The notes under the pieces were generated by a model, which saw nothing but the letters and a program-made list of their open reading frames with translations, did no database searches and was not told where the DNA came from. Position numbers and translations under genes: made by a program. Positions 1 to 10,580 of a stretch of DNA of 64,000 bases are shown in pieces (within the stretch, counting starts at the first letter, position 1; the number at the start of each line of letters is the position of its first letter). Source of the stretch: Lentinus brumalis (taxonomy: Eukaryota; Basidiomycota; Agaricomycetes; Polyporales; Polyporaceae); the NCBI GenBank assembly GCA_001792895.1, contig MARA01000018.1, forward strand, positions 248,001-312,000, read 5' to 3'.

Positions 1-178
1 AAATCGTCTGACGTGTTCAGAGTGCGCAGAGTGAAAGAGGCAGGATGCTGCGCAAGAGGGTCGGGAGCAACCGCTCCAACGCAGCAGCTGTGGGAACTTC
101 GCGACAGGCGTTCAGTATCGGGATCCTCGGACCGCGACCCCAGACTAGGGTCACAATCGAGCTTCCGACACTTTGTCC
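1..178. repeat. Dispersed repeat, copy 1 (cut by window edge)
   Basis: These bases match 11361-11536 almost base for base, with a few substitutions and short indels, in the same orientation. Similarity stops at 178 here and at 11536 in the second copy. Neither strand gives a protein I recognise, and there are no terminal repeats or transposase inside the window. It may be the end of a longer element cut by the window start. Confidence 0.85.
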
Positions 179-254
179 CGCCTCCGACATGGACCAGTCG
201 CGACCCTTGGTCTCCCAGCGACCTCTCGCCAGGGTCTCTCCCTCGTCTCTCTCT

Positions 255-412
255 CCGTCTGCGCTGCCCGTCTCTCGTGTCTCTCCGTCTGCGCTGCCCG
301 TCTCTCGTGTCTCTATCCGTCTGCGCTGCCCGTCTCTCGTGTCTCTCTCCGTCTGCGCTGCCCGTCTCTCGTGTCTCTCTCCGTCTGCGCTGCCCGTCTC
401 TCGTGTCTCTCT
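255..412. repeat. Minisatellite, about 5 units of 30-32 bp
   Basis: A C/T-rich unit beginning ccgtctgcgctgcccgtctc recurs at 255, 285, 317, 349 and 381, giving periods of 30, 32, 32 and 32 bp. Units are nearly identical; the 30/32 difference and an extra 'at' in unit 3 are the main variation. It creates long repetitive open frames on both strands, which are artefacts of the repeat. It directly follows the dispersed repeat copy at 1-178; the second copy at 11.4 kb lacks the minisatellite. Confidence 0.9.
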
Positions 413-3400
413 CCGCCCTCGCCTCTGCCACTCGCTCGCACCAAGCCCTCTTCTGCCCGTCTCCTGCGCCTTTGTGCCTCCTCCCCGCACTCGCCTGCAC
501 CCGCCGTCCCTTCCCTGCATGGACCCTCCGGAGACGAAGGATGGCGTATCGTCTGGGTCTGGTATGTGCGCATATACTGTGTGCATTCGTGCGTTACTCC
601 AACTTGTATCTACGTACTTGACAATGCATGTCCGTTCCTCCCTCGCTGCTCGTCTTTGTCCCCCATCCCGTACTCGCGTATGCGCTGTCCCAGCAGCATA
701 CACACCGTCGAAGCCGCGGCGACACGTCTCCCAACGCAATATCCTCTTCCTCTTCTCCCGCACCGCTCCATCTCGCCTTGCCCCAAATGATGTCAGAGCA
801 AGTATATGTCATTCCGATTGCATTACATTTGTCCAACGACGCAGTCGCTCTCGTGGTAAGCACTACTCTCAAACTCGTCACTGACTGCTCTAGTTGACAT
901 CCACGAAGATCCGACTCGCGTTCTTCAACCACCAGCTGCTTCAGACCCCCAATACAATGTCTTGCAACATCGCTCTTCACCCCGCCCGTCTGCCTGCACC
1001 ACGCCTCGCTCCCAACTTGCAAGTACCACCACGCGTCTCCTTCCCTCTGCGAGCCCGCGGACTTCCTGCAGCACGCACCCGTCGTCGTTCGACGCCGCCG
1101 CGCGACAAGACACGAGCCACCTCGACTTTTCAGCGACACGCGCAACGTTCCTACACCCCAGAACTCCACTCAGCGCACTGCGGGCACGCTTCAAGAGGAC
1201 CAAGTCGACAGCGCCCTCGTCCGAGACGGCGACGACATCGCCTTGCGGCCTGTTCCACAGCGCACGCGTCACGAACACACGCGCCTGCTCCTGCGCGCAC
1301 CGACTCCACCGCCCATCGTCCGGACTCTCGCTCGACGGCGAGCACGAGCAATACCCAGGCAGCGCGAGGACCGCACGAGTCACGCCCGTGCGCCCGGGCA
1401 CTCGGCACCGAGCACACACCCCGGTGAGCTCTACCGCGCGCCGTCGCTGCTCGTATACAGTCGCTCACCGCGACTATCTCACAGTATACAGTACGCTGCC
1501 GGCTCTCACATCCGACGTAACCTTGATGCACACAAGATCGACATCGCGCCATTGGGCACTCCCGCTCGAACCTCGAGCGTGCTTGTCTCGAGTCCGGGCG
1601 AGATAGCTGCGCACGCTATCGTGTATGTCAGCCTGCGTGATGCGGAGACGGCGCGCAACTCACGGCGCGTGCTCAGGACGGTGCCGCGCGAGTCTGGTGA
1701 GTGCGTCAGCCTCTGCCGGACCTGGGATCGAGGACGGAGAGTCGAGACTCACGCGGGTATGTCGCACGAGCCTGCGGGTGGCCGTACTAACTGAGTCTGG
1801 GCAGAAATGGCGTGGGCGTCGGTGCGGCCTACGTGCATCGACGTGTATGTCAGTATGTGCGCTGTGAAGAGGGAGGACAGCTCACCGTAGTACGAGGCCG
1901 GCGGCGCGCGAGGACGAGACTCGAAGAACCTGGTGAGTGGTCATACGCTGCGCAGCGGTACGGTGGAGATAGGGACTCACTAGCTAGTAGCAGCTTCGGA
2001 CTCGAGACGTCTGGACATGTGTTCAGGAGGAGAGAATGTGCGATGGATATGGCAGACGTACCGCTGGGTGGCTGGGAGAGCTGACCGCGCCGCGGCTTGA
2101 TCATGTTGTGGTTGAGGACTCTGCAGAACGGTGAGTGCGGGCGGGCCGTTGCGCGTCGCGAAGATGACGGACGACTGACGGATGGTGCCAGCTTGAGGTT
2201 AGCGAGGAGCCTGTCGAGTGCAGCGGTGCGTCACACAGTGCTCGAAGACGCGACGAAGAGCTGGGATACTCACTAACTTAATGCCGTTCTTGCTGCTTCG
2301 CTCATCTAGACCGCAAGCATAGAGTGAGTACCGAGAGAACGAGGAGAGAGGCAGGTCAGACATACCGGTAAGCCTGAGTGGCTGCCAGTGCAGCACTGAT
2401 CGTTGGCGTAGTGCGATTACGGCCGCATGCCTCGGGAGCGGCAGGTCTGTGGAGAGGTGAGTGCAGAAGCAGAGCAGACGAAGGACATACAGGACGAATA
2501 CGACGGTGGGAGGAGCAGACGACCTGCGTGAGAAGACAGAAAGGTGATCTCTGATCCAAACCCCGGGATAACACACACCAGCGGCGGGCAGTCACTGTCA
2601 CGACGGCCGGGCACGGCGAGGGAGCAGAGCAGCACGGCGGGCACGGCGGTCGGAGGGAAGGTGGGTCGTCACGCTGCTGAGGAGAAGAGGATGGGGGAAA
2701 GGAGAGGAGATGGTGGGGGCATGCACGACGTGACGGCAAGCATCAAGTTCATATGTGACCTGTTGCCCGTCGCTGCCCGGTGAGTCCGCGCTTCGCTCCG
2801 TGCCACCGCATGCCGAGTCTCGACTCTGACTCCGATTTGTACGTCAGATTCGATTCCCCGTAACCTCGGGCCCATTCCACGAGCAGCTTTGCCGCTGCTG
2901 GGAAGCGACTTCGTAAATTACATACAGCCCCAGGGTCCCAGTGTCCGCCGCTGCGGATGTTCTCCCAACCTTGCTGCCAATCGCAGCGTGCCAGCGGACT
3001 GCGGCGGTGTGCTTCGAGCTTCGCAGGACCCTGAATGGCGCGATACCCGCTGCGTGCTCGCACGGACGCCCACCTTCTCGCTCGGACTTGAAGTATTCTG
3101 GCAGGCGGGCGGGGCACGGGAACAGGTCTCCATGGCTGGCCGCCGCGGGCGTGCCTCTCGGCGGGGTTCTTCTCGGTACCGCGCGCAAGGTCACGGCTTC
3201 GCATGACTAATTTGCGCGTGCTCTCATCCCGTAGGTCTGCATGTTGTAGGTACACAGTTCAAGTTATCGTGTATGAGAAGGAATGTGCAGAGTCAGGTTG
3301 CGCACCTCTCGCAGCATAGGATGGGAGATGGTGTACAGGCTGGAGACTGCTTCTCGGTGGTGTGATTCCCACTCATTTTCGCCGCGCAGGGTCATAGTAA

Positions 3401-4685
3401 GCGAGAACAGAATAACCACGATGCAATGTCAATTCCGATCGTCCGTTCGCACGGACACCCACAATGTGGTTTGGGTTTGACTAGGGCACGCCAGGGACCT
3501 GGTACCCATGGCTTTGGGTTGGCCGTGCTTCTTGTAAGTCATAGATGCGCCATCCTCGAGCCTGAGGTTGGCATTGCCACCTCCAATGGACTGTACTGTC
3601 TATATGGTCAATATGCCTAGAGACTAGAGTTAACAGTCAGGTTATGCGCAGAAGGTTGAGAGGTCAGGCTATGTCTGAAGATTCAGCATTGCGGATCCCA
3701 TTCAGGAGAGCTCACGAAGTGCGAGCTGTGCCTTGCGCCCATCTCGCGTGTGCAGCATGCTCCGCGGCTTCATTTCACATCGGCGCAGCGGCACATATTT
3801 CCATGCAGGGTCTACAGAATTCCATGTAGATACATGTCTGATGGCCGTGGGTAGCTCAGGAATGTTGTTACGTGCAGCCGTCCTTCTCCCGATCAGTGGG
3901 CTTCCTTGCTTCAACCATGATCGCAGATTCCCATGGGCAGGAATCCAGGATGATATGGCAAATTCATACATGGTACTCCTCCTCATTACATCTGCATACA
4001 AATAGAGACATAGCAGTGGTGTGCTTACAATATGAGTGGGACACTGGCTCTCTGGAACAACAGGCAGGTAAGCAACTGGCCCACAGCTTGAGAACACGAG
4101 AAGCCGCAGTCAGGGTTCCCTGCAAAGCCAAAAGAACTTCCATGTCAGTGGAGGCCCTTGCCGGAGAAGCTCTGCAAATTGCACGAGCCGAGGTGCCTGG
4201 GACTGGTCTGAACCTATCTTGCGGAGTGCACCCACCATTAGTCGTCTGCTTTCAGAGTAGCAAGTATGCTTTGTGATTGCTGTATGCCTCTACAGGGTGA
4301 GACGCAAGAGGTCAACTTGAGTTTTATAACCACGGTCTGGTCTGTTGGGATGTCCAAAGACAGCCGCTATCAGGATCACATCCCGGGAGATATTCAAGAA
4401 GCTGTGTGTCGAATCCACGGATATCATCATCGCTTGCGGTCCGAGATGCGCTCACCCGCACTTCCTCAGACAAATTGGGATATGGGCGGCGTGCATGCTG
4501 GACCCTTAGAATCTGTATCTGGATTCTAAGCGACTGTTGTCCGCCATCTCTGCCGCCAGGACGCAGTTCGTCACAATGTAGACAGAGTGTGAAGATATAT
4601 TCACTCTACCGACAAGTACTACATGCGCTAAGTTACTTCTACCCTCCGTTGTACCCTGCCGCACGTCCAACATCCTCGAACGCAC
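413..4685. other. Gene-poor stretch, no supportable gene
   Basis: Open frames here are short, overlapping and of biased Arg/Ser/Pro composition, and none spliced into a convincing protein. Between about 1.6 and 2.3 kb GTGAGT-like sites recur every 200 bp or so together with short repeated phrases, which suggests eroded tandem duplication. The 3.5-4.6 kb part looks less GC-rich and has two ORFs (3872-4276 and 4266-4529, plus) with fairly ordinary composition that could be remnants of a gene or mobile element. I do not recognise either. Confidence 0.5.
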
Positions 4686-5632
4686 ATGAGCTCGTCTCCC
4701 GCCCCTGCTGAGCCCACCGCATCCGACTCGTATGAGGTCCCCGAGATCCCGGCGGAGTATGAGAAGGAATGGATGCGGCACAAGAAGAAGCGCGACCGTT
4801 TCCGGACCGAGCTTCGACTGAGGATGTGGTACAGACTTTGTGAGTACATCTGTCCTCGTCCCCTCGTGCACCGCTGACTCGAGAAGACCAACTCACCGGC
4901 GTGTTCGACCACTTCGGGATGCGCTGGACGAACAAGCTGTTCATGAGTGTCATCGTGGGTATCTATCGGTGCGGCATGAGGGGCTGGCCGCCGGACATCC
5001 CCTTCCAGAACCCCGGCTACTTCGGGAAGACGGAGCCGCTCGAGATCCTCGTCGATTTATGGCACAAAGGCACGCTTCGCATTGTCAAGCTCACCGATGA
5101 GGAATGCGCTCAGGCGGCGGCGGACCCCAGGAGCGTCCTGCCGAACACGACTCTGCAGCCCGCTCCGCGGCGGAGAGCGGAGACCCCGGAGCGCGTCGTA
5201 CCCCTCGTCTTTCATCCCGTCGACTTCCACGAGCTCTCGCAGCCGTCCGCGGCCAGCGCGTCCACATCGACGCCTCTTGTGTTGACGACCACCGCACGGC
5301 CCCCGAAGCGCAAGCGCAAGCAGCGCTGCGATATCAAGCTCGCTCGTACCCGGAAGCTCCATTACGGGCGTGGCGTGAAGAGCCGGGAGTACGTCTACGA
5401 CGAGGAGAGCGGTGGCGAGTGGGAGCCGAACCCGAAGCGGTTCCGCGAGGCTCTCTCGGACGACTTCATCGAGGAGTTCCCCGAGGCTGTGGCGGAGGTC
5501 GAGGCCGAGGACGAGATCGAGGAGTTCACGGAGCCCGAGCTTGAGGAGGAGGACGAGATCGAGTCGGCGAGTGACAGCTGGATGCTGGGCGAGGGGGAGG
5601 ATGCTGTCGAGGCTGCGAGCGACGTCGAGTAG
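4686..5632 (+). CDS. Hypothetical protein with acidic C-terminus (2 exons)
   Basis: Two exons, 4686-4839 and 4887-5632, joined by a 47-nt intron (GTGAGT donor, CTGAC branch-like site, AG acceptor) that restores one frame of 299 residues. The ATG follows C-rich leader sequence. The N-terminal 120 residues look globular (about residues 45-100 run through RLYQLTG, GMRWTNKLF and WHKGTL). The middle has a basic, possibly nuclear-localising patch (PKRKRKQR). The last 70 residues are almost entirely Glu/Asp with Ser, typical of a disordered acidic tail on chromatin or nucleolar factors. I do not recognise a family. A nuclear role is inferred only from the basic patch plus acidic tail. It stands alone in a gene-poor region. 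Confidence 0.7.
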
Positions 5633-6099
5633 GTCACAGAAGCCGGGAGGGAATGTACTGTACAGTTTCTTGTTTGCTTCGATGCGGCGAGCTCGCCGTG
5701 CGCGTCGGCCTCGGACCATCTTCTTGTCTCTCACCGCCGTGGTACATTCCAATTCCATCCTGCAATGATAATTGCTTCCGTGTTACCCGCAGTGCTTCGA
5801 CGCCGTCGAGCGAAGCACAGCGCACATTGCTGCAGTTGAGACGGCGACGTCCGAAGCCTCGATGGCGGTAACCGGCGTGAGAAGTGCTAGATTTTGAAGT
5901 CCAAATAGAGACGGTGTGAGGTTAGATCTGGAGATGCGGCAGCGGGGGAAAACTCACGTACAGGTTGCGTTACGCGAGGGCGACCCACAAAGGTCAATAT
6001 GCCACGTAGACTCGTCTTATCTCCGTACCTTCACGTCCCCGCTCTTCCCTCCCCCTTCCTCCTCCCTGCATCGCCGTTCTCCCACTCGTCGTCGTCGTG

Positions 6100-7076
6100 A
6101 AGACCAACATGGTCAACACGCCACGTCGACCCGTGTTATCTTCCTGCTTTCACGTCCCCGATACTCTCTTCCACTCCCTCGACTCACCTCCTTCTTGCAC
6201 CTCGCCCTGCGCCCGCTCATCGTCGTCTCGAAGCCCGTCAACTCGTCAACAGTATCCTCGCCCTCCGAGACGTCAATATCCTGGAACGTCAGGTCAGTCC
6301 CCAGCCCATGTAGACTGCCTCGGCAACGATACTCACCTCCTGCATGACTGCGCACTAGCGGCCGTCACAGATGCGGTACTCGTCGCGCACTCGCTGAGGC
6401 TCACCGTGTATCGCTCTAGTCGATAAGGTACGTCGCTGGTCGTGTTCTGGACGAGCCCAACGAGAGTCTCATGGCGGGTGTTACGCAGGTCGCGCTCGTG
6501 CTCGTGCTCGTCATGCGTCGCTGCATGTGTCGTGTTCGTTCTGTCGACTGTGGGATGCCCTGGTTAGTCTCCGTGCATACTGATGAGCTCCTAGGCTGCA
6601 ACTCACCGTGTGTTCACATAATAGGACACGACATGTCGTGCTCGGGCTAAGGCACACCACGCTGCGTGAGATGTCGCGCACAGTGCCAATGTCCCCGCCA
6701 TTCTCTCCCCTTCCCTCGACTTGCCTCCAGCTTACATCTCGCCCTTCGCCCGCCGGTCGCCTTTTCAAAGCCCGTCAACACTGTTCTTGACTTCAAGAAG
6801 GTCAACATGAGGTTAGTACTTGACCGATGTCCAGGGCTTTGACGACGATACTCACCTCATGCCTGGCTGCATAGCAGCAGCGGTCGTCCCAGATGCGGTG
6901 CACGTCGTGTTCGGAACGAGCTGGACGAGAATCTGATGGCAGGTGCTGTGCAGGTCGGCTCTGGCTGGAGGATTCTTTGCCCCTCTTGCTCATTGCGTGT
7001 CGCTTCATGCGTCGTCTCTGTTCTGTCGGCCGTGGGGTTCACAGATAAGTCTCACTTCCTATTCATGAGTTTCCGG
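6100..7076. repeat. Degenerate tandem duplication, about 530-bp units
   Basis: The block around 6180-6570 resembles the block around 6695-7045 phrase by phrase and in order: a 'ccctcgactt/ctcacctcc' phrase, 'aagcccgtcaac', 'gatactcacctc', 'cagatgcggt', 'tcgtgttc..gacgag' and 'catgcgtcg'. Identity looks roughly 65-75 percent. A shorter echo of the leading part lies near 5990-6060. It is probably an old local duplication of a minus-strand multi-exon gene that has lost coding potential. Confidence 0.55.
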
Positions 7077-7780
7077 GACGCGACTGACCTTTCGTTGATG
7101 TGCCGATAGGACCGACATGTGGAGTCTGCCTCGGGCTGATGCGCATCGCGTCGCACGAAATGTCGTGCACGCTGCCGCGACAAGGCTTCCGTCGATGTGC
7201 TCGTAGTCGGCCTCCGTTGCTTCGCTTTTCGCATGACGTGGCGGCAAGGCTAGAGCACGTGGAGATCGCGGACCTTCTGCACCATGATTCTATCGCCCAT
7301 CCTATCCTCGGCGCTGCCGTTGCTCTCGGATGACGCGCTTGCAGCTGTCAACCGCGTCCGCCCGGCCTACGAGCAAACGTGTAAGTGGACTGTTGTTCAA
7401 GTACTGCTACTCATTGCTAGACTTACGTGTTTCGTCTAGAATGGCATGGAGCATATTACACCGGCCAACTCGGACTGTTGCGGGGCGCTGCAAGTCCGAG
7501 CGCGAGATGGCAAGATCCCGTCGTGGCCGTACAGGTGAGCTTGTGTTTTGCCTTCGCGGTTCCGGGCGACGTGTGTCGTGCTGGTCAGCGGCCCGGTGTT
7601 GAACATTGAACATCGTGGGAGACTGCTCGCTGCCGGTGGCTGAAGAGCACCTCTCCCAGCCGTCCTCTCGTTGTCTTCTCCTGGCTCCCTTGTTGGCGTA
7701 TCACTGCGCTCGCAGAACAGCACGCTGTGGGGGCTGACCTCGTGTCGTCTTGAGCGTGGGACTGATCAAAGACCTCTTAC

Positions 7781-8092
7781 AGGACGTGCGCCGGCAGAAC
7801 ACACCTCGAAGGTGAGCTGCCCGGTCGAGGAATATCGCACGGCACTGTAGTTGTACGAGCACGCGGGGACCGTACACAAGGTCAGCCTTCCGTTGTGCCA
7901 CTTCGGGCACGAGACTCACCTATTCTTCGCTGTCTACAGTCTAGACACGTCAGAAGGTTCTGCTCGAGACTGCGGAGCTTCAGCCGCTGCGCTTCATCTT
8001 CAAGGACGTTGACCGGCAGAACAAGCCTCAAAGGTGCGCGTGCCTGGGACCGAAGTCGACCGCACTGAAGTTGATTAAGCACGCCAGCACAC
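7781..8092. repeat. Degenerate tandem duplication, about 220-bp period
   Basis: The phrase 'aggacg..gccggcagaaca' at 7781 recurs as 'aggacg..gaccggcagaaca' at 8002, followed in both by similar spacing to a 'cgcac..ca/tgaagttg' phrase and 'agcacgc'. One copy (about 7985-8035) reads as a plausible exon, RFIFKDVDRQNKPQ, on plus. I see no intact gene. Confidence 0.45.
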
Positions 8093-8951
8093 CGAAGGAC
8101 AGTCTTCTGTCCACTAAGGCTTCGAACGTGAAACTCACGAGGGGTTCGTCGCCATGGCGCGCGTCGGGGGCGTTCTGCTCGGGGCACGGTGCTCGGGCGG
8201 GGCGGCGAAGTCTGATGTCTCCGACGAGGTTCGAGCTCCAAGGGCCGAATACTACGTTGTCCGCAGAACGCGGACGCTCGCGCCACCTGTTAGCTATAGT
8301 GAGTATGTCAGGTCGTCTATTCCGCTGGGATGTACTGACATGCGGGCTGCAGAGGATGCTGCGGGTGTGCTGGCCAGGCTCGGAGGTGCGCAGACGATGT
8401 CTGGCACGGTATTCGACCGAACGGACGCGTCGGCGACCGGCTGGACGTGACTGTGCGGAGGGTGCGTTTCGTACTTGCTGGGACACTGGCTGGCAGCTGC
8501 GACGCGCGTGAGCTTGAGCTCTGCGCACAAGGATGCGGTGAGTACACGAGGGTTCTCCATTCTGTTCGCACGCGACTCACGTGCAGGTCCGTGGCAGGCG
8601 TGAAGACTGAGTTCGAAGCCGCCTTGATGCGCGTAGGAGTTTCTGGCACCATGTCGGGCGCAGGAGCGTGGCTCGGGGTTCTCGGGGACGCCTGACGCGA
8701 CCGCGGTGCCAGAGGATTGCGGACACGGCGCGGCGGCGTACTCCGCACGGCAGGCAGCAGGGGCGGGTCCGAGTGCGGGGAGATGGCGGTGGCGGAGGCA
8801 GCAGCAGGTCCTGTAGGAGTGTCAGACCCGAGTATGCCGGAGTACTGCACGATGTACGCACCTATCTCGAATGCGAATCCGCGAGTGTCTGGCCATCGAT
8901 TGCCTCTTCGCCGTGTCCAGCCAGAGAATAGTCGGTGTGTAAGTCGAGGAG

Positions 8952-9112
8952 GCGTGCAGTCCAGTCCAGTCCAGGGCGTACCCAGTCCAGGGGCGTACAG
9001 AGTCCAGTGCGGGACTCCAGGGGGCGTGCATATCTCCATGGGGCGTACAAGTCCATTCCCAGTCCAAGGGGCGTAGTCCAGACTCCAGGGGGTGCCATAC
9101 CCAGTCCAGTTG
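8952..9112. repeat. Short imperfect direct repeats (CCAGTCCAGGGGCGTAC-like)
   Basis: Variants of ccagtccaggggcgtac recur about eight times with uneven 15-35 bp spacing between 8952 and 9112. This produces a run of ORFs on the minus strand rich in Trp-Thr-Gly that are repeat artefacts. No flanking inverted repeats were seen. Confidence 0.75.
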
Positions 9113-9939
9113 GCGAGCAGAGTCGACGATTTCTTCTCTGACACTCTCTCCCGAGTCCGCGAGCACGTGCGCGGACGGCGTCTCTCCGCGATGGCGCTGA
9201 ACACTCGACGACGAGAGAGAGAAAGAAGAGAGAGCGAGAGGAGGTTCCTGACACGTCCGTAGAACCTGCCCATCGGATCTTAAAGGATATGCGCCGCCGA
9301 GGGGCAATCGCTAAGCAAGGCGGATCGCCGTGCATGCCCGAAGGAGCCCTAGAACCTTGACGCTGACACAAGATGCTTTCGAAGGCAGATTCACTGGCTT
9401 CGGGAACCAGTTGGCGCATCGCGAGCCCCGGGAAGTTCGGAGGGTTTCAAATAGCGACAAGAATGCGATGTCGACCACAAAGAAGAGCCCGGCGCTCGGA
9501 GGTATTGTGTGGATTTGACAAGAGTGTGAGCGCGAGGTCAGTCAGCCCAGCGTCCAACAATGCACAAGGATTGTCTCACTCCTGAGGTTGTGTCCCGCCC
9601 CGCCGCCGCCCGCCCGGAGCCTAGTCGCAAATGCACCTCCGTGCCATGTCCCAAACCTAGTTCCCGAACCTCCAGAGTCCACATCTCGCAGCACTGTCCG
9701 GACTTCGACGACTAGGCGGCGCTGCTCTCGGAGTTCCCCAACGTATCTGCGCTGACCGTCGGAGGTAGGAGGGCTTTCAACCCGGTCATTAAGGCCCTCC
9801 GCACGTATAAGAACAGACTGCTGCCCAGGCTGTTCCAGCTGACGGCGTGCATTGCTGTCAAGATCGACGTGAACACGAAGGCGTACGCACGGGCTTTTGG
9901 TGCGCTCCTGGTAGAGCGGGCGGCCACCATCTGGCCGGA

Positions 9940-10580
9940 GCGGTCTGATGGCTCGTAAAGCGGATCGACTGGTAGTTCGGGGAACAACGCGAAGCGGTCC
10001 CTCCAACGAGCGTAGTCGGGTTGCTCAGAGTATGCCAGACTCCTAGCGTAGTCGACAAACTCACCGAGCAAAGAGAGCTCGCCCTCTGCTTCTTCAGATC
10101 GAAAAGGCGGCGAGACGAGAGCCGTAGTGTTAAGTGAGACTCCCACGGAAGGCGATGACGACCAGGGCGAGGAGTGTGTAGGACAAGGCCTTCGCGATGG
10201 AGCTGAGAAAGTGGCGGTTTGTGAGCTATGGCCTATGTTCGGCGGGACGGCGGTACTCACAGTGATGCAAATGCCCGTTGAGGCGGGAACGCGACGTTCC
10301 TCTGTCCGGAAGATGTTCAAAGGTGTCGAGGTTCAAGTAAGGTCGGCACAACCGAAGTCGATGAAGCGCACGCGACCTGGCTCGGCGGCATCCGAATCGA
10401 GCATGAGGTTCCCGGGCTGGATGTCGCAGTGGACGATGCCGCGAGAGTGGACGTGTTCGAGAGACTCTAACTGAGAAGAGTCAGATATGCGTGCCGCTAT
10501 ATGGCTGTAGTAGACACTTACGAGCTGCAGCGCAGCGCCACGAGAACTGCGACTTGCCCCAGGCGTAAACTACCGAGATT
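9940..10580 (-). pseudogene. Decayed CK1-like protein kinase copy
   Basis: On the minus strand this reproduces, in order, blocks of the intact CK1-like kinase at 19153-20827: a VYAWGKSQF block near 10560, then [18 protein letters not shown] and RFIDFG at 10340-10470, then EHLPDRGT, then GEFVDYARSLAY and WRDRF near 10000-10080. It is broken. A stop codon follows shortly after the DFG block, the activation segment ([12 protein letters not shown] in the intact copy) is mostly deleted, and the catalytic-loop Lys (HCDIKP) is Gln. The N-lobe with the ATP-binding Lys is not found. It is best read as an inverted, degenerate duplicate. Confidence 0.8.

Larger units (their letters stand above)
5633..9939. 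other. Gene-poor stretch with eroded tandem duplications
   Basis: No gene can be supported. The stretch contains the degenerate tandem duplications and the short direct-repeat block listed separately. A few spliced-looking pieces occur (for example 7286-7373, with a stretch reading LPLLSDDALAAVNRVRP), but they could not be linked into a protein. Minus-strand splice-donor-like sites (ACTCAC read on plus) recur near 6334, 6602, 6854, 7914, 8135 and 8575. Confidence 0.45.

Noticed and set aside
45..884. Long plus ORF (279 codons) and minus counterpart over the start of the window
   Set aside because: Open only because of the C/T-rich minisatellite; biased composition, no alternative support.
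1600..2300. Multi-exon gene suggested by evenly spaced GTGAGT sites
   Set aside because: Exon pieces between the sites could not be joined into a stop-free sensible protein; more likely eroded duplication.
8317..9273. 318-codon minus ORF
   Set aside because: Runs through the imperfect direct repeats at 8952-9112 and is Arg/Ser/Pro-rich; no domain, no splice support.
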